DNA of 64,000 nt from Aquabacterium sp. A7-Y. Lineage in GTDB: Bacteria; Pseudomonadota; Gammaproteobacteria; Burkholderiales; Burkholderiaceae_C. Made by a program: the position numbers and the translations under genes. Below the pieces are notes generated by a model. That model worked only from the letters and a program-made list of their open reading frames with translations. It did no database searches and was not told where the DNA came from. Position 1 is the first letter of the stretch, and each line of letters begins with the position of its first letter. Below, one piece after another: positions 42,662 to 51,602 of this stretch. The stretch is taken from assembly GCF_026153205.1 (NCBI RefSeq), contig NZ_JAPFBW010000022.1, forward strand, positions 1 to 64,000, written 5' to 3'.

Positions 42662-45600
42662 TCAGTGGCCGCCCGCCAGCAGCGAGGCATTGCCGCCGGC
42701 CGCCGCGGTGTTGATGGTCACGGTCTGCTCGGCGCAGAAGCGCGGCAGGTAGTTCGGGCCGCCGGCCTTGGGGCCGGTGCCGCTCTGGCCCTCGCCACCG
42801 AAGGGCTGCACGCCGACCACCGCGCCGATCATGTTGCGGTTGACGTAGACATTGCCGACGCGCGCCCGCTCGGCGATATGGCGGGCGCGCCCGTCGATGC
42901 GCGTCTGCACGCCCAGCGTCAGGCCATAGCCCAGCGCGTTGATCTGTTCCACCACGGCGTCCACCGTCGGCAGCTCGGCATGGCCCCAGCGCACCACGTG
43001 CAGCACCGGGCCGAAAATCTCCTGGCGCACGTCCGCGATGCGCGGCAGCTCGTAGGTCACCGGCGCGATGAAGTGGCCCTGCAGACCCGCCGGCACCGGC
43101 GTGCGGGCGACCCGGCGCGCCTCGCGGTCCAGCCGCTCCACCTGGCGCGTGATGTGGGCGTGCGCCTCGGCATCGATCACCGGTCCGACATCGGTGGCCC
43201 AGTCGGCGCTGTCGCCGACCCTCAGCTCCTGCATTGCGCCGCCCAGCATTTCCAGCAGGCCGTCCGCCACCCGCTCGTGCACACACAGCAGGCGCAGCGC
43301 CGAGCAGCGCTGGCCGGCCGAGCGGAAGGCGCTCTGCACCACCGCGTCGACCACCTGCTCGGGCAGCGCGGTCGAGTCCACCACCATCGCGTTGATGCCG
43401 CCGGTCTCGGCGATCAGCGGCACGATGGGGCCGTCCTTGTCGGCCAGCGCGCGCTGGATCAGCTTGGCCACCTGGGTCGAGCCGGTGAAGGCGATGCCGG
43501 CGCAGCGCGCATCGCGCACCAGCTGCGAGCCCACCGTCTCGCCGGGGCCGTGCAGCAGCACCAGCGCGTCCTCCGGCACGCCGGCACGGTGCAGCAGTTC
43601 GACGAAACGCAAGGCGACCGCCGGCGTCTGCTCGGCCGGCTTGGCCGCCACGGTGTTGCCGGCCACCAGCGCTGCCACCACCTGGCCGGCGAAGATCGCG
43701 AGCGGGAAGTTCCACGGGCTGATGCAGACGAACACGCCGCGGCCGCGCATGTGCAGCTGGTTGGACTCGCCGGTGGGTCCGGGCAAGGGCAGCGGCGACA
43801 GGCGCTGCTCGGCCTGCATGGCGTAGTAGCGGCAGAAATCGACCGCCTCGCGCACCTCCGAGATCGCGTCGGGCATCACCTTGTGGGCCTCGCGCACCAG
43901 CAGCCCGCAGAACTCGGCCATGCGGCCTTCGAGCGCGTCCGCGGCGCGCCGCAGCACGGCCGCACGCATCGCCACAGGCAAGGCGTCCCACTGCGGGTGG
44001 TGGGCGTGCAGGCGGCGCATTGCGACCTCGACGTCCTCGGGCCCGGCCCCGGCCACCTCCGGCACGCGCGTGTCGCGCAGCGCCCCGAACAACGGCTCGC
44101 GCTCGGTCGGCACGGCCAGGTCGGCGCCGCGCGAGTTGGGCCGCTCGGGGCCGTAGAGCTCCAGCGGCAGCGGCAGCGCCACGCGCGACTGCAGCTGCAG
44201 CGGCGAGACCAGCAGCGCGTCCAGGCCCACCGACTCATCGGCGAGCTGGTGCACGAAGGAGGAGTTGGCGCCGTTTTCCAGCAGGCGCCGCACCAGGTAG
44301 GCCAGCAGGTCGCGGTGCTCGCCCACCGGCGCGTAGACGCGCAGGGTGAGGGGCTCGCGCCTGAGCACCTCGCGGTACAGGCTCTCGCCCATGCCGTGCA
44401 GGCGCTGCATCTCGAAGGGCACAGGGCGCTGCCGCGCCAGGCCCAGAATGGCTGCGATGGTGCCGGCGTTGTGGGTCGCGAACTGCGGGTAGATCGACGG
44501 CGCGTGCTCCAGCAGCGCCTGGGCGCAGGCGAGGTAGGCGAGGTCGGTGTGCGACTTGTCGGTGAAGACCGGGTAGCCCTGCAGGCCCATCTCCTGGGCG
44601 CGCTTGATCTCGCCGTCCCAGTAGGCGCCCTTGACCAGCCGCACCATCAGGCGCAGGCCGTGCTCGCGGCCGATGCGCGCGACCTCGTGCACCACCTCCA
44701 GTGAACGTGTCTGATAGGCCTGCACCGCCAGGCCGAAACCCTGCCACTGCGGATGCTGCTGGCCAATGCGCGCGGCCAGCGCCTCGAAGACGTCCAGCGA
44801 GAGCTCGAGCCGGTCGCTTTCCTCGGCGTCGATGGTGAGGTTGAGATCGGCCGCCGCGGCCAGCTCGATCAGCGACCACACACGTGGCAACAGGGTCGCG
44901 AAGACGCGCTCGCGCTGCGCCTCCTCGTAGCGCGAGAACAGCGCGCTGAGCTTGATCGAGATGCCGTCGCTGCTTTCAGGGCGCGCCCCGGCCGGGCGCG
45001 CCCGCGTGATCTGCTCGATGGCGTGGCGGTAGGAGGCCAGGTAGCGCTCGGCATCCGCCTCGGTGCGGGCGCCTTCGCCCAGCATGTCGAAGCTGAAGCA
45101 CAGCGTGGGCTGCTCCTTGCGCTGTGCCTGGGCTTCCTTCTGTGCCTCCTGGATGTTGCGGCCCAGCACGAACTGCCGGCCCAGCAGTTGCAGGGCTCGC
45201 ACGGCCGCCGCCACCACGGTCTGCGAACCCAGGCGCTGCAGCATGCCGGGTGGCTTCTGCGCGTCGCTGGGCAGGATCTTCTTGGTCAGTCCGATGACGC
45301 TGGCCGACAGGCTGGACAGCATCGGATGGGCACCGCCGCCGGCCGACTCGAAGTCGGCCCGGCCCAGCTGGTCGGCCGTCAGCGCCATCGCGGTCTCGGC
45401 GTCCGGCACCCGCAGCAGGGCCTCGGCGAGTCGCATGAGTGCTAGACCTTCCGTGGTCGACAGCGGATATTCCTTCAGCAGCGACTCCATCGCCCAGAAC
45501 GGCGCCGGCCGCTCGCGCACCGCCTGCACCCAGGGGCCGGCGGTGGCTTTCACCGCGTCCCAGGGGAGATGCACGCGAGTGAGCAGCGACTTCACGACCT

Positions 45601-45673
45601 CGGCCTCGGGGCGGTCGGGCGCCGGCAGGCGCATGGCAGGGGCGGGGACAGTGAAGCGGGCAGGGGTGGACAT
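42662..45673 (-). CDS. putA: bifunctional proline dehydrogenase / pyrroline-5-carboxylate dehydrogenase, without DNA-binding domain
   Basis: A 1003-residue PutA that oxidises proline to glutamate. Residues about 60-440 hold the helical arm and FAD-dependent PRODH barrel (ISIKLSALFSRYEEAQR, LMVRLVKGAYWDGEIKRAQ, YPQFATHNAGTIAAI, FEMQRLHGMG). Residues about 500-970 are the aldehyde dehydrogenase (SPWNFPLAIFAGQ, ETGGINAMVVDSTALPEQ, catalytic Cys near 790 in AGQRCSALR). The N-terminus lacks the ribbon-helix-helix domain that makes E. coli PutA an autorepressor (trifunctional, about 1320 residues). Control therefore probably passes to the Lrp-type regulator encoded divergently at 45771. Confidence 0.95.
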   Translation of the reverse strand: MSTPARFTVPAPAMRLPAPDRPEAEVVKSLLTRVHLPWDAVKATAGPWVQAVRERPAPFWAMESLLKEYPLSTTEGLALMRLAEALLRVPDAETAMALTADQLGRADFESAGGGAHPMLSSLSASVIGLTKKILPSDAQKPPGMLQRLGSQTVVAAAVRALQLLGRQFVLGRNIQEAQKEAQAQRKEQPTLCFSFDMLGEGARTEADAERYLASYRHAIEQITRARPAGARPESSDGISIKLSALFSRYEEAQRERVFATLLPRVWSLIELAAAADLNLTIDAEESDRLELSLDVFEALAARIGQQHPQWQGFGLAVQAYQTRSLEVVHEVARIGREHGLRLMVRLVKGAYWDGEIKRAQEMGLQGYPVFTDKSHTDLAYLACAQALLEHAPSIYPQFATHNAGTIAAILGLARQRPVPFEMQRLHGMGESLYREVLRREPLTLRVYAPVGEHRDLLAYLVRRLLENGANSSFVHQLADESVGLDALLVSPLQLQSRVALPLPLELYGPERPNSRGADLAVPTEREPLFGALRDTRVPEVAGAGPEDVEVAMRRLHAHHPQWDALPVAMRAAVLRRAADALEGRMAEFCGLLVREAHKVMPDAISEVREAVDFCRYYAMQAEQRLSPLPLPGPTGESNQLHMRGRGVFVCISPWNFPLAIFAGQVVAALVAGNTVAAKPAEQTPAVALRFVELLHRAGVPEDALVLLHGPGETVGSQLVRDARCAGIAFTGSTQVAKLIQRALADKDGPIVPLIAETGGINAMVVDSTALPEQVVDAVVQSAFRSAGQRCSALRLLCVHERVADGLLEMLGGAMQELRVGDSADWATDVGPVIDAEAHAHITRQVERLDREARRVARTPVPAGLQGHFIAPVTYELPRIADVRQEIFGPVLHVVRWGHAELPTVDAVVEQINALGYGLTLGVQTRIDGRARHIAERARVGNVYVNRNMIGAVVGVQPFGGEGQSGTGPKAGGPNYLPRFCAEQTVTINTAAAGGNASLLAGGH

Positions 45674-45694
45674 CGTCTATGCCTCAGGGTTTTG

Positions 45695-45713
45695 CATAAC
45701 TTGCTAGGTTATG
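45695..45713. promoter_or_regulatory. inverted repeat in the putA/Lrp divergent promoter
   Basis: CATAAC-N7-GTTATG (45695-45713) is a 6-7-6 inverted repeat in the 97-bp gap between the putA start (45673) and the Lrp-type start (45771). Related half-words (TTGCTAG, GCTACTAGC) follow to 45727. AT-rich repeated half-sites of this size are typical for Lrp/AsnC binding, but the site is only inferred. Confidence 0.45.
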
Positions 45714-45770
45714 AGCAAGCTACTAGCATCTTTCACCGATCGGAAGGTGTCTGGCAGAGGAAAATAAAGC

Positions 45771-46253
45771 ATGAAAAACGGGTCGGTGGAGTTCAACGAT
45801 CTCGACAAGATCGATCGCAAGATCCTGCGGGTGCTTCAGCAGGACGGGCGCATCGCCAACCTCAAGCTTGCGGAGGCGGTGCACCTCTCGCCCACGGCCG
45901 TGCTGGAGCGCGTCAAGCGCCTGACGCGGGAAGGCTACATCCTGGGCTACGAGGCACGCCTGAACCCGCTCAAGCTGAGCGCCAGCATGATGGTTTTCGT
46001 CGAGGTGGTGCTGGACCGCACCACGCCCGACGTGATGAACGCCTTCAAGGCCGCAGTGCAGACGCGGCCCGAGATCCTGGAATGCCACCTGGTCGCCGGC
46101 GGTTTCGACTACCTGATCAAGACCCGGGTGGCCGACATGCAGGCCTACCGCGAGCTGATCGGCTCGGTCATCTGGTCGCTGCCGGGCGTGCGCGAGACCC
46201 ACACCTACGCGGTGATGGAAGAGGTGAAAAACACCAACCTGCTGCCCATCTGA
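45771..46253 (+). CDS. Lrp/AsnC family regulator, probable activator of putA
   Basis: A 160-residue Lrp-type protein: HTH in LDKIDRKILRVLQQDGRIANLKLAEAV with LSPTAVLERVKRL (about residues 10-55) and a C-terminal RAM/ACT effector domain (MMVFVEVVLDR, LECHLVAGGFDYLIKTRV). AGAGG precedes the ATG. It is divergent from putA, the arrangement of PutR/BkdR-type activators that respond to proline in proteobacteria whose PutA lacks a DNA-binding domain. A role as proline-responsive activator of putA is inferred from this context. Confidence 0.9.
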   Translation: MKNGSVEFNDLDKIDRKILRVLQQDGRIANLKLAEAVHLSPTAVLERVKRLTREGYILGYEARLNPLKLSASMMVFVEVVLDRTTPDVMNAFKAAVQTRPEILECHLVAGGFDYLIKTRVADMQAYRELIGSVIWSLPGVRETHTYAVMEEVKNTNLLPI

Positions 46254-46267
46254 GGGCAGCGCCCGCT

Positions 46268-46969
46268 TCAGGGCGCCGGCCGCGGCCGCGTGCCGAAGAT
46301 CGCGGTCCCCACGCGCACCAGCGTCGCCCCTTCGAGCACCGCCGCATCCAGATCGGCGCTCATGCCCATGGACAGGGTGTCGACGGCCAGGCCCTCGGCC
46401 TGCAGGCCTTGCAGCAGCTCGCGCAGCGCGCGGTGCGGCCGGCGCTGTTCCTCCAAGGTGGCGGCCGGTTCGGGAATCGCCATCAGCCCGCGCAGCCGCA
46501 GCCGCGGCAAGGCTGCCACCGCGCGTGCCACGACGGGCACCTCGGTGGGCGCCAGGCCGCTCTTGCTGGCCTCGCCGCTGATGTTGACCTGCAGGCAGAC
46601 CTGCAACGGCGGCAGGGCCTCCGGCCGCTGGGCCGACAGGCGCTCGGCAATCTTGAGCCGGTCGACCGAGTGCACCCAGTCGAAGTGCTCGGCCACGACA
46701 CGGGTCTTGTTGCTCTGCAGTGGCCCGATCAGGTGCCATTCGAGCTGCTCGCGCTCCTCCGCCAGCGCCTGGATCTTCTCCAGCGCTTCCTGTACGTAGT
46801 TCTCGCCGAAGCGGTGCTGCCCGGCGTGCAAGGCTTCACGCACGGCCGTGGCGTCGAAGGTCTTGCTCACGGCCAGCAGCGTGACGCTTTGCACGTCGCG
46901 TCGGGCCTGCTCGCAGGCGGCCGCGATGCGCCCTTGGACTTGTTGTATGTTCGCTGCAATCGTCGCCAT
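46268..46969 (-). CDS. yggS: YggS family pyridoxal phosphate homeostasis protein
   Basis: A 233-residue PLP-binding TIM-barrel protein. The PLP lysine is in LLAVSKTFDATAVREA (about residue 36), followed by FGENYVQEALEK, LEWHLIGPLQSNKTR, VHSVDRLKIAERL, VNISGEASKSGL and the C-terminal LSMGMSADLDAAVLEGATLVRVGTAIFG phosphate-binding site. It buffers free PLP and affects amino-acid pools. It is divergent from pilT, the common yggS-pilT arrangement, with 53 bp between starts. Confidence 0.95.
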   Translation of the reverse strand: MATIAANIQQVQGRIAAACEQARRDVQSVTLLAVSKTFDATAVREALHAGQHRFGENYVQEALEKIQALAEEREQLEWHLIGPLQSNKTRVVAEHFDWVHSVDRLKIAERLSAQRPEALPPLQVCLQVNISGEASKSGLAPTEVPVVARAVAALPRLRLRGLMAIPEPAATLEEQRRPHRALRELLQGLQAEGLAVDTLSMGMSADLDAAVLEGATLVRVGTAIFGTRPRPAP

Positions 46970-47022
46970 AATGGCGCGAGCTTAACCCTCCAACGCCGCC
47001 CCGCTCCACGCGCGTTTCCCCC

Positions 47023-48066
47023 ATGGACATCACCCAGCTGCTGGCTTTTTCGGTCAAGAACAAAGCCTCCGACTTGCACCTCTCAGCCGGGTTGCCGCCG
47101 ATGATCCGGGTGCACGGGGATGTGCGCCGCATCAATGTCGACCCGCTCGAGCACAAGCAGGTGCACGACATGGTGTACGACATCATGAACGACTCGCAGC
47201 GCAAGGCCTACGAGGAGACGCTGGAGTGCGACTTCTCCTTCGAGATCCAGGGGCTGGCGCGTTTCCGGGTCAATGCCTTCAACCAGAACCGGGGCGCCGG
47301 CGCGGTGTTCCGGACCATCCCGTCGAAGATCCTGACCCTGGAGCAGCTCAACGCGCCCAAGATCTTCGCCGAGCTGGCGCTCAAGCCGCGCGGCCTGGTG
47401 CTGGTCACCGGGCCCACCGGCTCGGGCAAGTCGACCACCCTGGCCGCCATGGTCAACCACCTCAACGAGAGCGAATACGGCCACGTGCTGACGGTGGAAG
47501 ACCCGATCGAGTTCGTGCACGAATCGAAAAAGTGCCTGATCAACCAGCGTGAGGTCGGCCCGCACACGCTGAGCTTCAGCAACGCGCTGCGCTCGGCACT
47601 GCGTGAGGACCCGGACGCCATCCTGGTCGGCGAGATGCGCGACCTGGAGACCATCCGCCTGGCCCTGACGGCCGCCGAGACCGGCCACCTGGTGTTCGGC
47701 ACCCTGCACACCTCCAGCGCCGCCAAGACCATCGACCGCGTGGTCGACGTCTTCCCGGCGGCCGAGAAGGACATGGTGCGCGCGATGCTGTCCGAGTCCG
47801 TGGTCGCGATCATTTCGCAGACCCTGTGCAAGCTCAAGGACGGCTCCGGCCGGGTCGCCGCCCACGAGGTCATGCTCGGCACCTCGGCGGTGCGCAACCT
47901 GATCCGCGAGAACAAGATCGCGCAGATGTACTCGGCCATCCAGACCGGCAACAGCATGGGCATGCAGACGCTGGACCAGAACCTCTCGGACCTCGTCAGG
48001 CGCAACGTGATCTCTCCGGCCGAGGCGCGTGCCAAGGCCAAGTTCCCCGAGAACTTCCCGGGCTGA
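47023..48066 (+). CDS. pilT: type IV pilus retraction ATPase PilT
   Basis: A 347-residue GspE-type secretion ATPase. Landmarks: the N-terminal PAS-like domain (MDITQLLAFSVKNKASDLHLSAG), Walker A GPTGSGKSTT (about residues 130-139), Asp box VEDPIEFVH, Walker B region DPDAILVGEMRDLETIRLALTAAETGHLVFGTLHTSSA, and the C-terminal AIRNLIRE-like motif as AVRNLIRENKIAQMYS. It powers pilus retraction for twitching motility and DNA uptake. It is followed by a cyclic-nucleotide-binding protein and pilU on the same strand. Confidence 0.96.
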   Translation: MDITQLLAFSVKNKASDLHLSAGLPPMIRVHGDVRRINVDPLEHKQVHDMVYDIMNDSQRKAYEETLECDFSFEIQGLARFRVNAFNQNRGAGAVFRTIPSKILTLEQLNAPKIFAELALKPRGLVLVTGPTGSGKSTTLAAMVNHLNESEYGHVLTVEDPIEFVHESKKCLINQREVGPHTLSFSNALRSALREDPDAILVGEMRDLETIRLALTAAETGHLVFGTLHTSSAAKTIDRVVDVFPAAEKDMVRAMLSESVVAIISQTLCKLKDGSGRVAAHEVMLGTSAVRNLIRENKIAQMYSAIQTGNSMGMQTLDQNLSDLVRRNVISPAEARAKAKFPENFPG

Positions 48067-48106
48067 GACGACACTGCCGCCTGCCGCCGCCGCACCCTCA
48101 GACGCC

Positions 48107-48775
48107 ATGAAAAAGCTGATCGACAAACTCAAGGGGGCGCAGGCGCCCGGGGCCGACGAGCAGCAGGGTGGACAGCCGGGCGAAGAGGACGCGGGGGAGG
48201 ACTCGCACTTCTTCACCACCATCTTCCAGGAACGTGCCGACGACACCCAGTCCGTCGCCAGCTGGCAGGCCCGCGCGCGCCAGGTCGGTGCCCAGCCCTT
48301 CGACCGGGCCGACGGCGCCGACCGCTTCTCCGCCCTTTGGGGTGTGGACCGTTATGTCGCGACGCTGGGCAAGCAGGAGCTCGACCGCATGAGCGAGTAC
48401 CTGGACTTCGTCCAGGTCGACGCTGGCAAGGAAGTGATCGGCCAGGACGAGCAGGGCGACTACATGCTGATCGTGCTGGAAGGCAGCCTGGCGGTGGACC
48501 GCGTGCAGCCCTGGGGCGCCCGGGTGCGGCTGGCCGAGGCCCGGCCGGGCGACATGCTGGGCGAGATGTCGCTGCTCGATGCCGGCGCGCGTTTTTCCGC
48601 CTGCACCACGCTGACGCCCTGCGTGCTCGCGGTGGTCGACGCACAGGGCCTGGACGCCCTCATCATGCAGGAGCCGCGCCTCGGGCTGGCCCTGCTTGCG
48701 TCGCTGGCGCGGCGGCTGTCGCTGCGGCTGCGCCAGGTGAGTGCCCGGCTCAGCGCGGTGCTGTCGCGCAGCTGA
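48107..48775 (+). CDS. cyclic-nucleotide-binding-domain protein between pilT and pilU
   Basis: A 222-residue cytoplasmic protein. The first 60 residues are polar and low-complexity. Residues about 100-205 form a cNMP-binding fold: LDFVQVDAGKEVIGQDEQGDYMLIVLEGSLAV, then the phosphate-binding cassette RPGDMLGEMSLLDAGARFSACTTLT. There is no HTH, so it is not a Crp-type transcription factor. Its fixed place between pilT and pilU, 40 bp after pilT and 69 bp before pilU, suggests that it couples a cyclic nucleotide signal to pilus retraction; that role is inference. Confidence 0.85.
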   Translation: MKKLIDKLKGAQAPGADEQQGGQPGEEDAGEDSHFFTTIFQERADDTQSVASWQARARQVGAQPFDRADGADRFSALWGVDRYVATLGKQELDRMSEYLDFVQVDAGKEVIGQDEQGDYMLIVLEGSLAVDRVQPWGARVRLAEARPGDMLGEMSLLDAGARFSACTTLTPCVLAVVDAQGLDALIMQEPRLGLALLASLARRLSLRLRQVSARLSAVLSRS

Positions 48776-48844
48776 GGCGCCGTTTCGTTTTCTCTCGACG
48801 TTCCCGAACCCTCCCGCTCTCGCTCTCCCCAACCGGACCGACGC

Positions 48845-49981
48845 ATGGAAAGAGACCAGGCTTCCAAATTCATCAACGACCTGCTGCGCCTGATGGTCAG
48901 CCGCAACGGGTCGGACCTCTTCCTGACGGCCGAATTCCCGCCGGCGATCAAGGTCGACGGGCGCGTCACCAAGGTGTCGCCCCAGCCGCTCACGGGGCAG
49001 CACACCATGGCGCTGGCCCGCTCGATCATGAACGACAAGCAGGCGGCGGAGTTCGAGCGCACCAAGGAGTGCAACTTCGCCGTGGCGCCGCAGGGCGTCG
49101 GGCGCTTCCGCGTCAACGCCTTCGTGCAGCAGGGCCAGGTCGGGCTGGTGATGCGGGTGATCCCGCAGACCCTGCCCAACATCGATACGATGGGCCTGCC
49201 GCAGGTGCTCAAGGAGGTCACGATGACCAAGCGCGGTCTCGTGATCCTGGTCGGCGCGACCGGCTCGGGCAAGTCGACCACGCTGGCGGCGATGGTCGAC
49301 TACCGCAACGAGAACTCGCACGGCCACATCATCACCATCGAGGACCCGGTGGAGTTCGTGCACCCGCACAAGAACTGCATCGTGACCCAGCGTGAGGTCG
49401 GCCTCGACACCGAGGGCTGGGGCCAGGCGTTGAAAAACACGCTGCGCCAGGCACCCGACGTGATCCTGATGGGCGAGATCCGCGACCGCGAGACCATGGA
49501 GCACGCGGTGGCGTTCGCCGAGACCGGCCACCTGTGCATGGCCACCTTGCACGCCAACAGCGCCAACCAGGCGCTGGACCGCATCATCAACTTCTTCCCC
49601 GAGGAGCGCCGCGCCCAGCTGCTGATGGACCTGTCGCTCAACCTCAAGTCCATGATCTCGCAGCGCCTGCTGCCGCGCCAGGAAGGCAAGGGCCGGGTGG
49701 CCGCGGTCGAGATCCTGCTGAACACGCCGCTGATCTCCGAGCTGATCTTCAAGGGCGAGGTCGCCGAGATCAAGGAGATCATGAAAAAGAGCCGCGAGCT
49801 GGGCATGCAGACCTTCGACCAGTCGCTGTTCGATCTCTATGAAGGCAATGCCGTCACCTACGAGGACGCGCTGCGCAATGCCGACTCGGTCAACGACCTG
49901 CGTCTGCAGATCAAACTCAACAGCCACCGTGCGCGCAGCTCCGACCTGGCCGCCGGGACCGAGCACCTGACCATCGTCTGA
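48845..49981 (+). CDS. pilU: PilT-like pilus retraction ATPase PilU
   Basis: A 378-residue PilT paralogue. Walker A is VGATGSGKSTT (about residues 135-145), then IEDPVEFVHPHKNCIVTQREVG, the Walker B region APDVILMGEIRDRETMEHAVAFAETGHLCMATLHANSANQ, and a C-terminal extension of about 30 residues beyond the PilT length, normal for PilU. It assists PilT when retraction is under load. The stop is one base before the next gene at 49983. Confidence 0.95.
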   Translation: MERDQASKFINDLLRLMVSRNGSDLFLTAEFPPAIKVDGRVTKVSPQPLTGQHTMALARSIMNDKQAAEFERTKECNFAVAPQGVGRFRVNAFVQQGQVGLVMRVIPQTLPNIDTMGLPQVLKEVTMTKRGLVILVGATGSGKSTTLAAMVDYRNENSHGHIITIEDPVEFVHPHKNCIVTQREVGLDTEGWGQALKNTLRQAPDVILMGEIRDRETMEHAVAFAETGHLCMATLHANSANQALDRIINFFPEERRAQLLMDLSLNLKSMISQRLLPRQEGKGRVAAVEILLNTPLISELIFKGEVAEIKEIMKKSRELGMQTFDQSLFDLYEGNAVTYEDALRNADSVNDLRLQIKLNSHRARSSDLAAGTEHLTIV

Positions 49982-49982
49982 C

Positions 49983-50873
49983 ATGCAGAAAAAGAGCTAC
50001 GACCCCATCGCGCCGCGCAAAGTCGCCTTTCTCGGCCTCGGGGTGATGGGCCATCCGATGGCCGGCCACCTGGCCCAGGCCGGCCACCGGGTGACGGTCT
50101 ACAACCGCACCGCCGCCAAGGCCGAGCAGTGGGTGGAGCAGTACGGCGGCGCCTCGGCCGCCACACCGGCGCTGGCGGCTGCGGGCGCTGACATCGTGTT
50201 CGCCTGCGTCGGCAACGACGACGACCTGCGCAGCGTGGTGCTGGGGGGGCTGGGCGCCTTCGCCGGCATGCAAGCCGGCGCTGTTTTCGTCGACCACACC
50301 ACCGCCTCGGCCGATGTCGCGCGCGAGCTGAGCGGCATCGCGGCCGGACGCGGCCTGCACTTCATCGACGCACCGGTGTCCGGGGGCAACCTGGGCGCCA
50401 TCAACGGCGTGCTGACGGTGATGTGCGGCGGCGCGGCGGAGGCCTTTGCCCAGGTCCAGCCGGTGATGATGGCCTATGCCAAGGCCGTCACCCTGCTGGG
50501 CGGCAGCGGCGCCGGCCAGCTGGCCAAGATGGTCAACCAGATCTGCATTGCCGGACTGTTGCAGGGCCTCAGCGAAGCCATTGCCTTCGGCCAGCGCGCC
50601 GGGCTGGACATGGAGGCCGTGCTGGCCGTGATCGGCAAGGGCGCCGCGCAGAGCTGGCAGCTGGAGAACCGCGGGCCGACGATGGTGCAGGGCCGCTTCG
50701 ATTTCGGCTTCGCGGTGGACTGGATGCGCAAGGACCTCGGCCTGTGCCTGGAGGAGGCGCGCCGCAACGGCGCCCGGTTGCCGGTAGCGGCGCTGGTCGA
50801 CCAGTTTTATGCCGACGTGCAGCAGCAGGGCGGCGGGCGCTGGGACACCTCGAGCCTGATCAAGCGGCTCTGA
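49983..50873 (+). CDS. beta-hydroxyacid dehydrogenase family NAD(P)-dependent oxidoreductase
   Basis: A 296-residue enzyme of the 3-hydroxyisobutyrate dehydrogenase/tartronate semialdehyde reductase family. The Rossmann motif FLGLGVMGHPMAGHLAQAGH is near residues 16-35, substrate motif FIDAPVSGGNLGAINGVLTVMCGG near 120-143, catalytic Lys in GAGQLAKMVNQ near 180, and KDLGLCLEEAR near 245. It begins one base after the pilU stop, so it is part of that transcript although metabolically unrelated. Exact substrate is undetermined. A strong bidirectional terminator follows. Confidence 0.9.
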   Translation: MQKKSYDPIAPRKVAFLGLGVMGHPMAGHLAQAGHRVTVYNRTAAKAEQWVEQYGGASAATPALAAAGADIVFACVGNDDDLRSVVLGGLGAFAGMQAGAVFVDHTTASADVARELSGIAAGRGLHFIDAPVSGGNLGAINGVLTVMCGGAAEAFAQVQPVMMAYAKAVTLLGGSGAGQLAKMVNQICIAGLLQGLSEAIAFGQRAGLDMEAVLAVIGKGAAQSWQLENRGPTMVQGRFDFGFAVDWMRKDLGLCLEEARRNGARLPVAALVDQFYADVQQQGGGRWDTSSLIKRL

Positions 50874-50886
50874 CGCGGGGCGCAAG

Positions 50887-50917
50887 AAAAAGCCGGCGCT
50901 GGTGCGCCGGCTTTTTT
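50887..50917. terminator. bidirectional intrinsic terminator
   Basis: AGCCGGCGC (50891-50899), loop TGGT, GCGCCGGCT (50904-50912) flanked by four A residues on the left and five T residues on the right. It serves both the plus-strand pilT-pilU unit and the convergent minus-strand dolP gene ending at 50922. Confidence 0.92.
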
Positions 50918-50921
50918 CGCC

Positions 50922-51602
50922 TCACTGGGCCGAGCCGCCTTGCGTCGAGCCCCCGTTGGCGTTGGGCGAGGTGCGGATGATGCCGGCCAGCTCGTCCTCG
51001 GTCAGGATCTCGAAGACCTTCACCACCTTCATCACGCCGCCGACGCTGCGTGCCAGCTCGGCGCCGCGGTTGGCTTCACGCTCGGTGACGCGGCCCATCA
51101 GGTAGACCGTGCCGCGCTCGGTGATGACCTTGAAGGCATTGGCCTGGATGTCGCGCGCGTCGACGAAGGTGGCCTTGACCTTGCCAGCCAGGATCACGTC
51201 GCTGGAGCGTGAGGTCAGCGAGCTTTTCTGCGTGACCGTGATCTCGTTGACGATGGAGCGCACGTTCTCGATGCGCGAGACCACCTGCTCGATCGCCTGC
51301 CGGTCCTGCTCGGTGGGCGCCTCGCCGGTCAGCAGCACCATGCGGTTGTAGCTGTTGGCGTTGATATGGGCGCGATCGCCGACCGCTTCGCGGATGCGGT
51401 TGACGGCCTTGAGCTCGATCGACTGGTCCTCGAGCTGCGTGCCCGAGGTGCGCCGGTCGATGGCGAGCATGGCACCGCCCAGCATCGCGCCGCCGACGAT
51501 CAGCGGGGCACAGCCGGGCAGGCCGACGAGCAGCGTGGCCGCCGCGAGCGCGGTCAGCAGCGGGCGCTTGAAAGTCGACAGCGAGTAAACAGACGGGCTC
51601 AT
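50922..51602 (-). CDS. dolP: BON-domain outer-membrane lipoprotein, DolP (YraP)-like
   Basis: A 226-residue lipoprotein: signal peptide with lipobox LVGLPGC (Cys near residue 31), then two BON domains (about 60-130 with VNRIREAVGDRAHINANSYNRMVLLTGEAP, and 135-205 with KVKATFVDARDIQANAFKVITERGTVYLMGRVTEREA). A Gly/Ser/Asn tail follows. DolP binds anionic lipid and supports envelope integrity and BAM function. Its start touches the stop of the SIS-domain gene (TGATG), so they are coupled. The order diaA-dolP is as in E. coli. Confidence 0.9.
   Translation of the reverse strand: MSPSVYSLSTFKRPLLTALAAATLLVGLPGCAPLIVGGAMLGGAMLAIDRRTSGTQLEDQSIELKAVNRIREAVGDRAHINANSYNRMVLLTGEAPTEQDRQAIEQVVSRIENVRSIVNEITVTQKSSLTSRSSDVILAGKVKATFVDARDIQANAFKVITERGTVYLMGRVTEREANRGAELARSVGGVMKVVKVFEILTEDELAGIIRTSPNANGGSTQGGSAQ

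Noticed and set aside
48098-49984. A 628-codon minus-strand frame opposite pilU and the CNB gene
   Set aside because: Shadow of pilU; His/Gln/Arg-rich without protein features.
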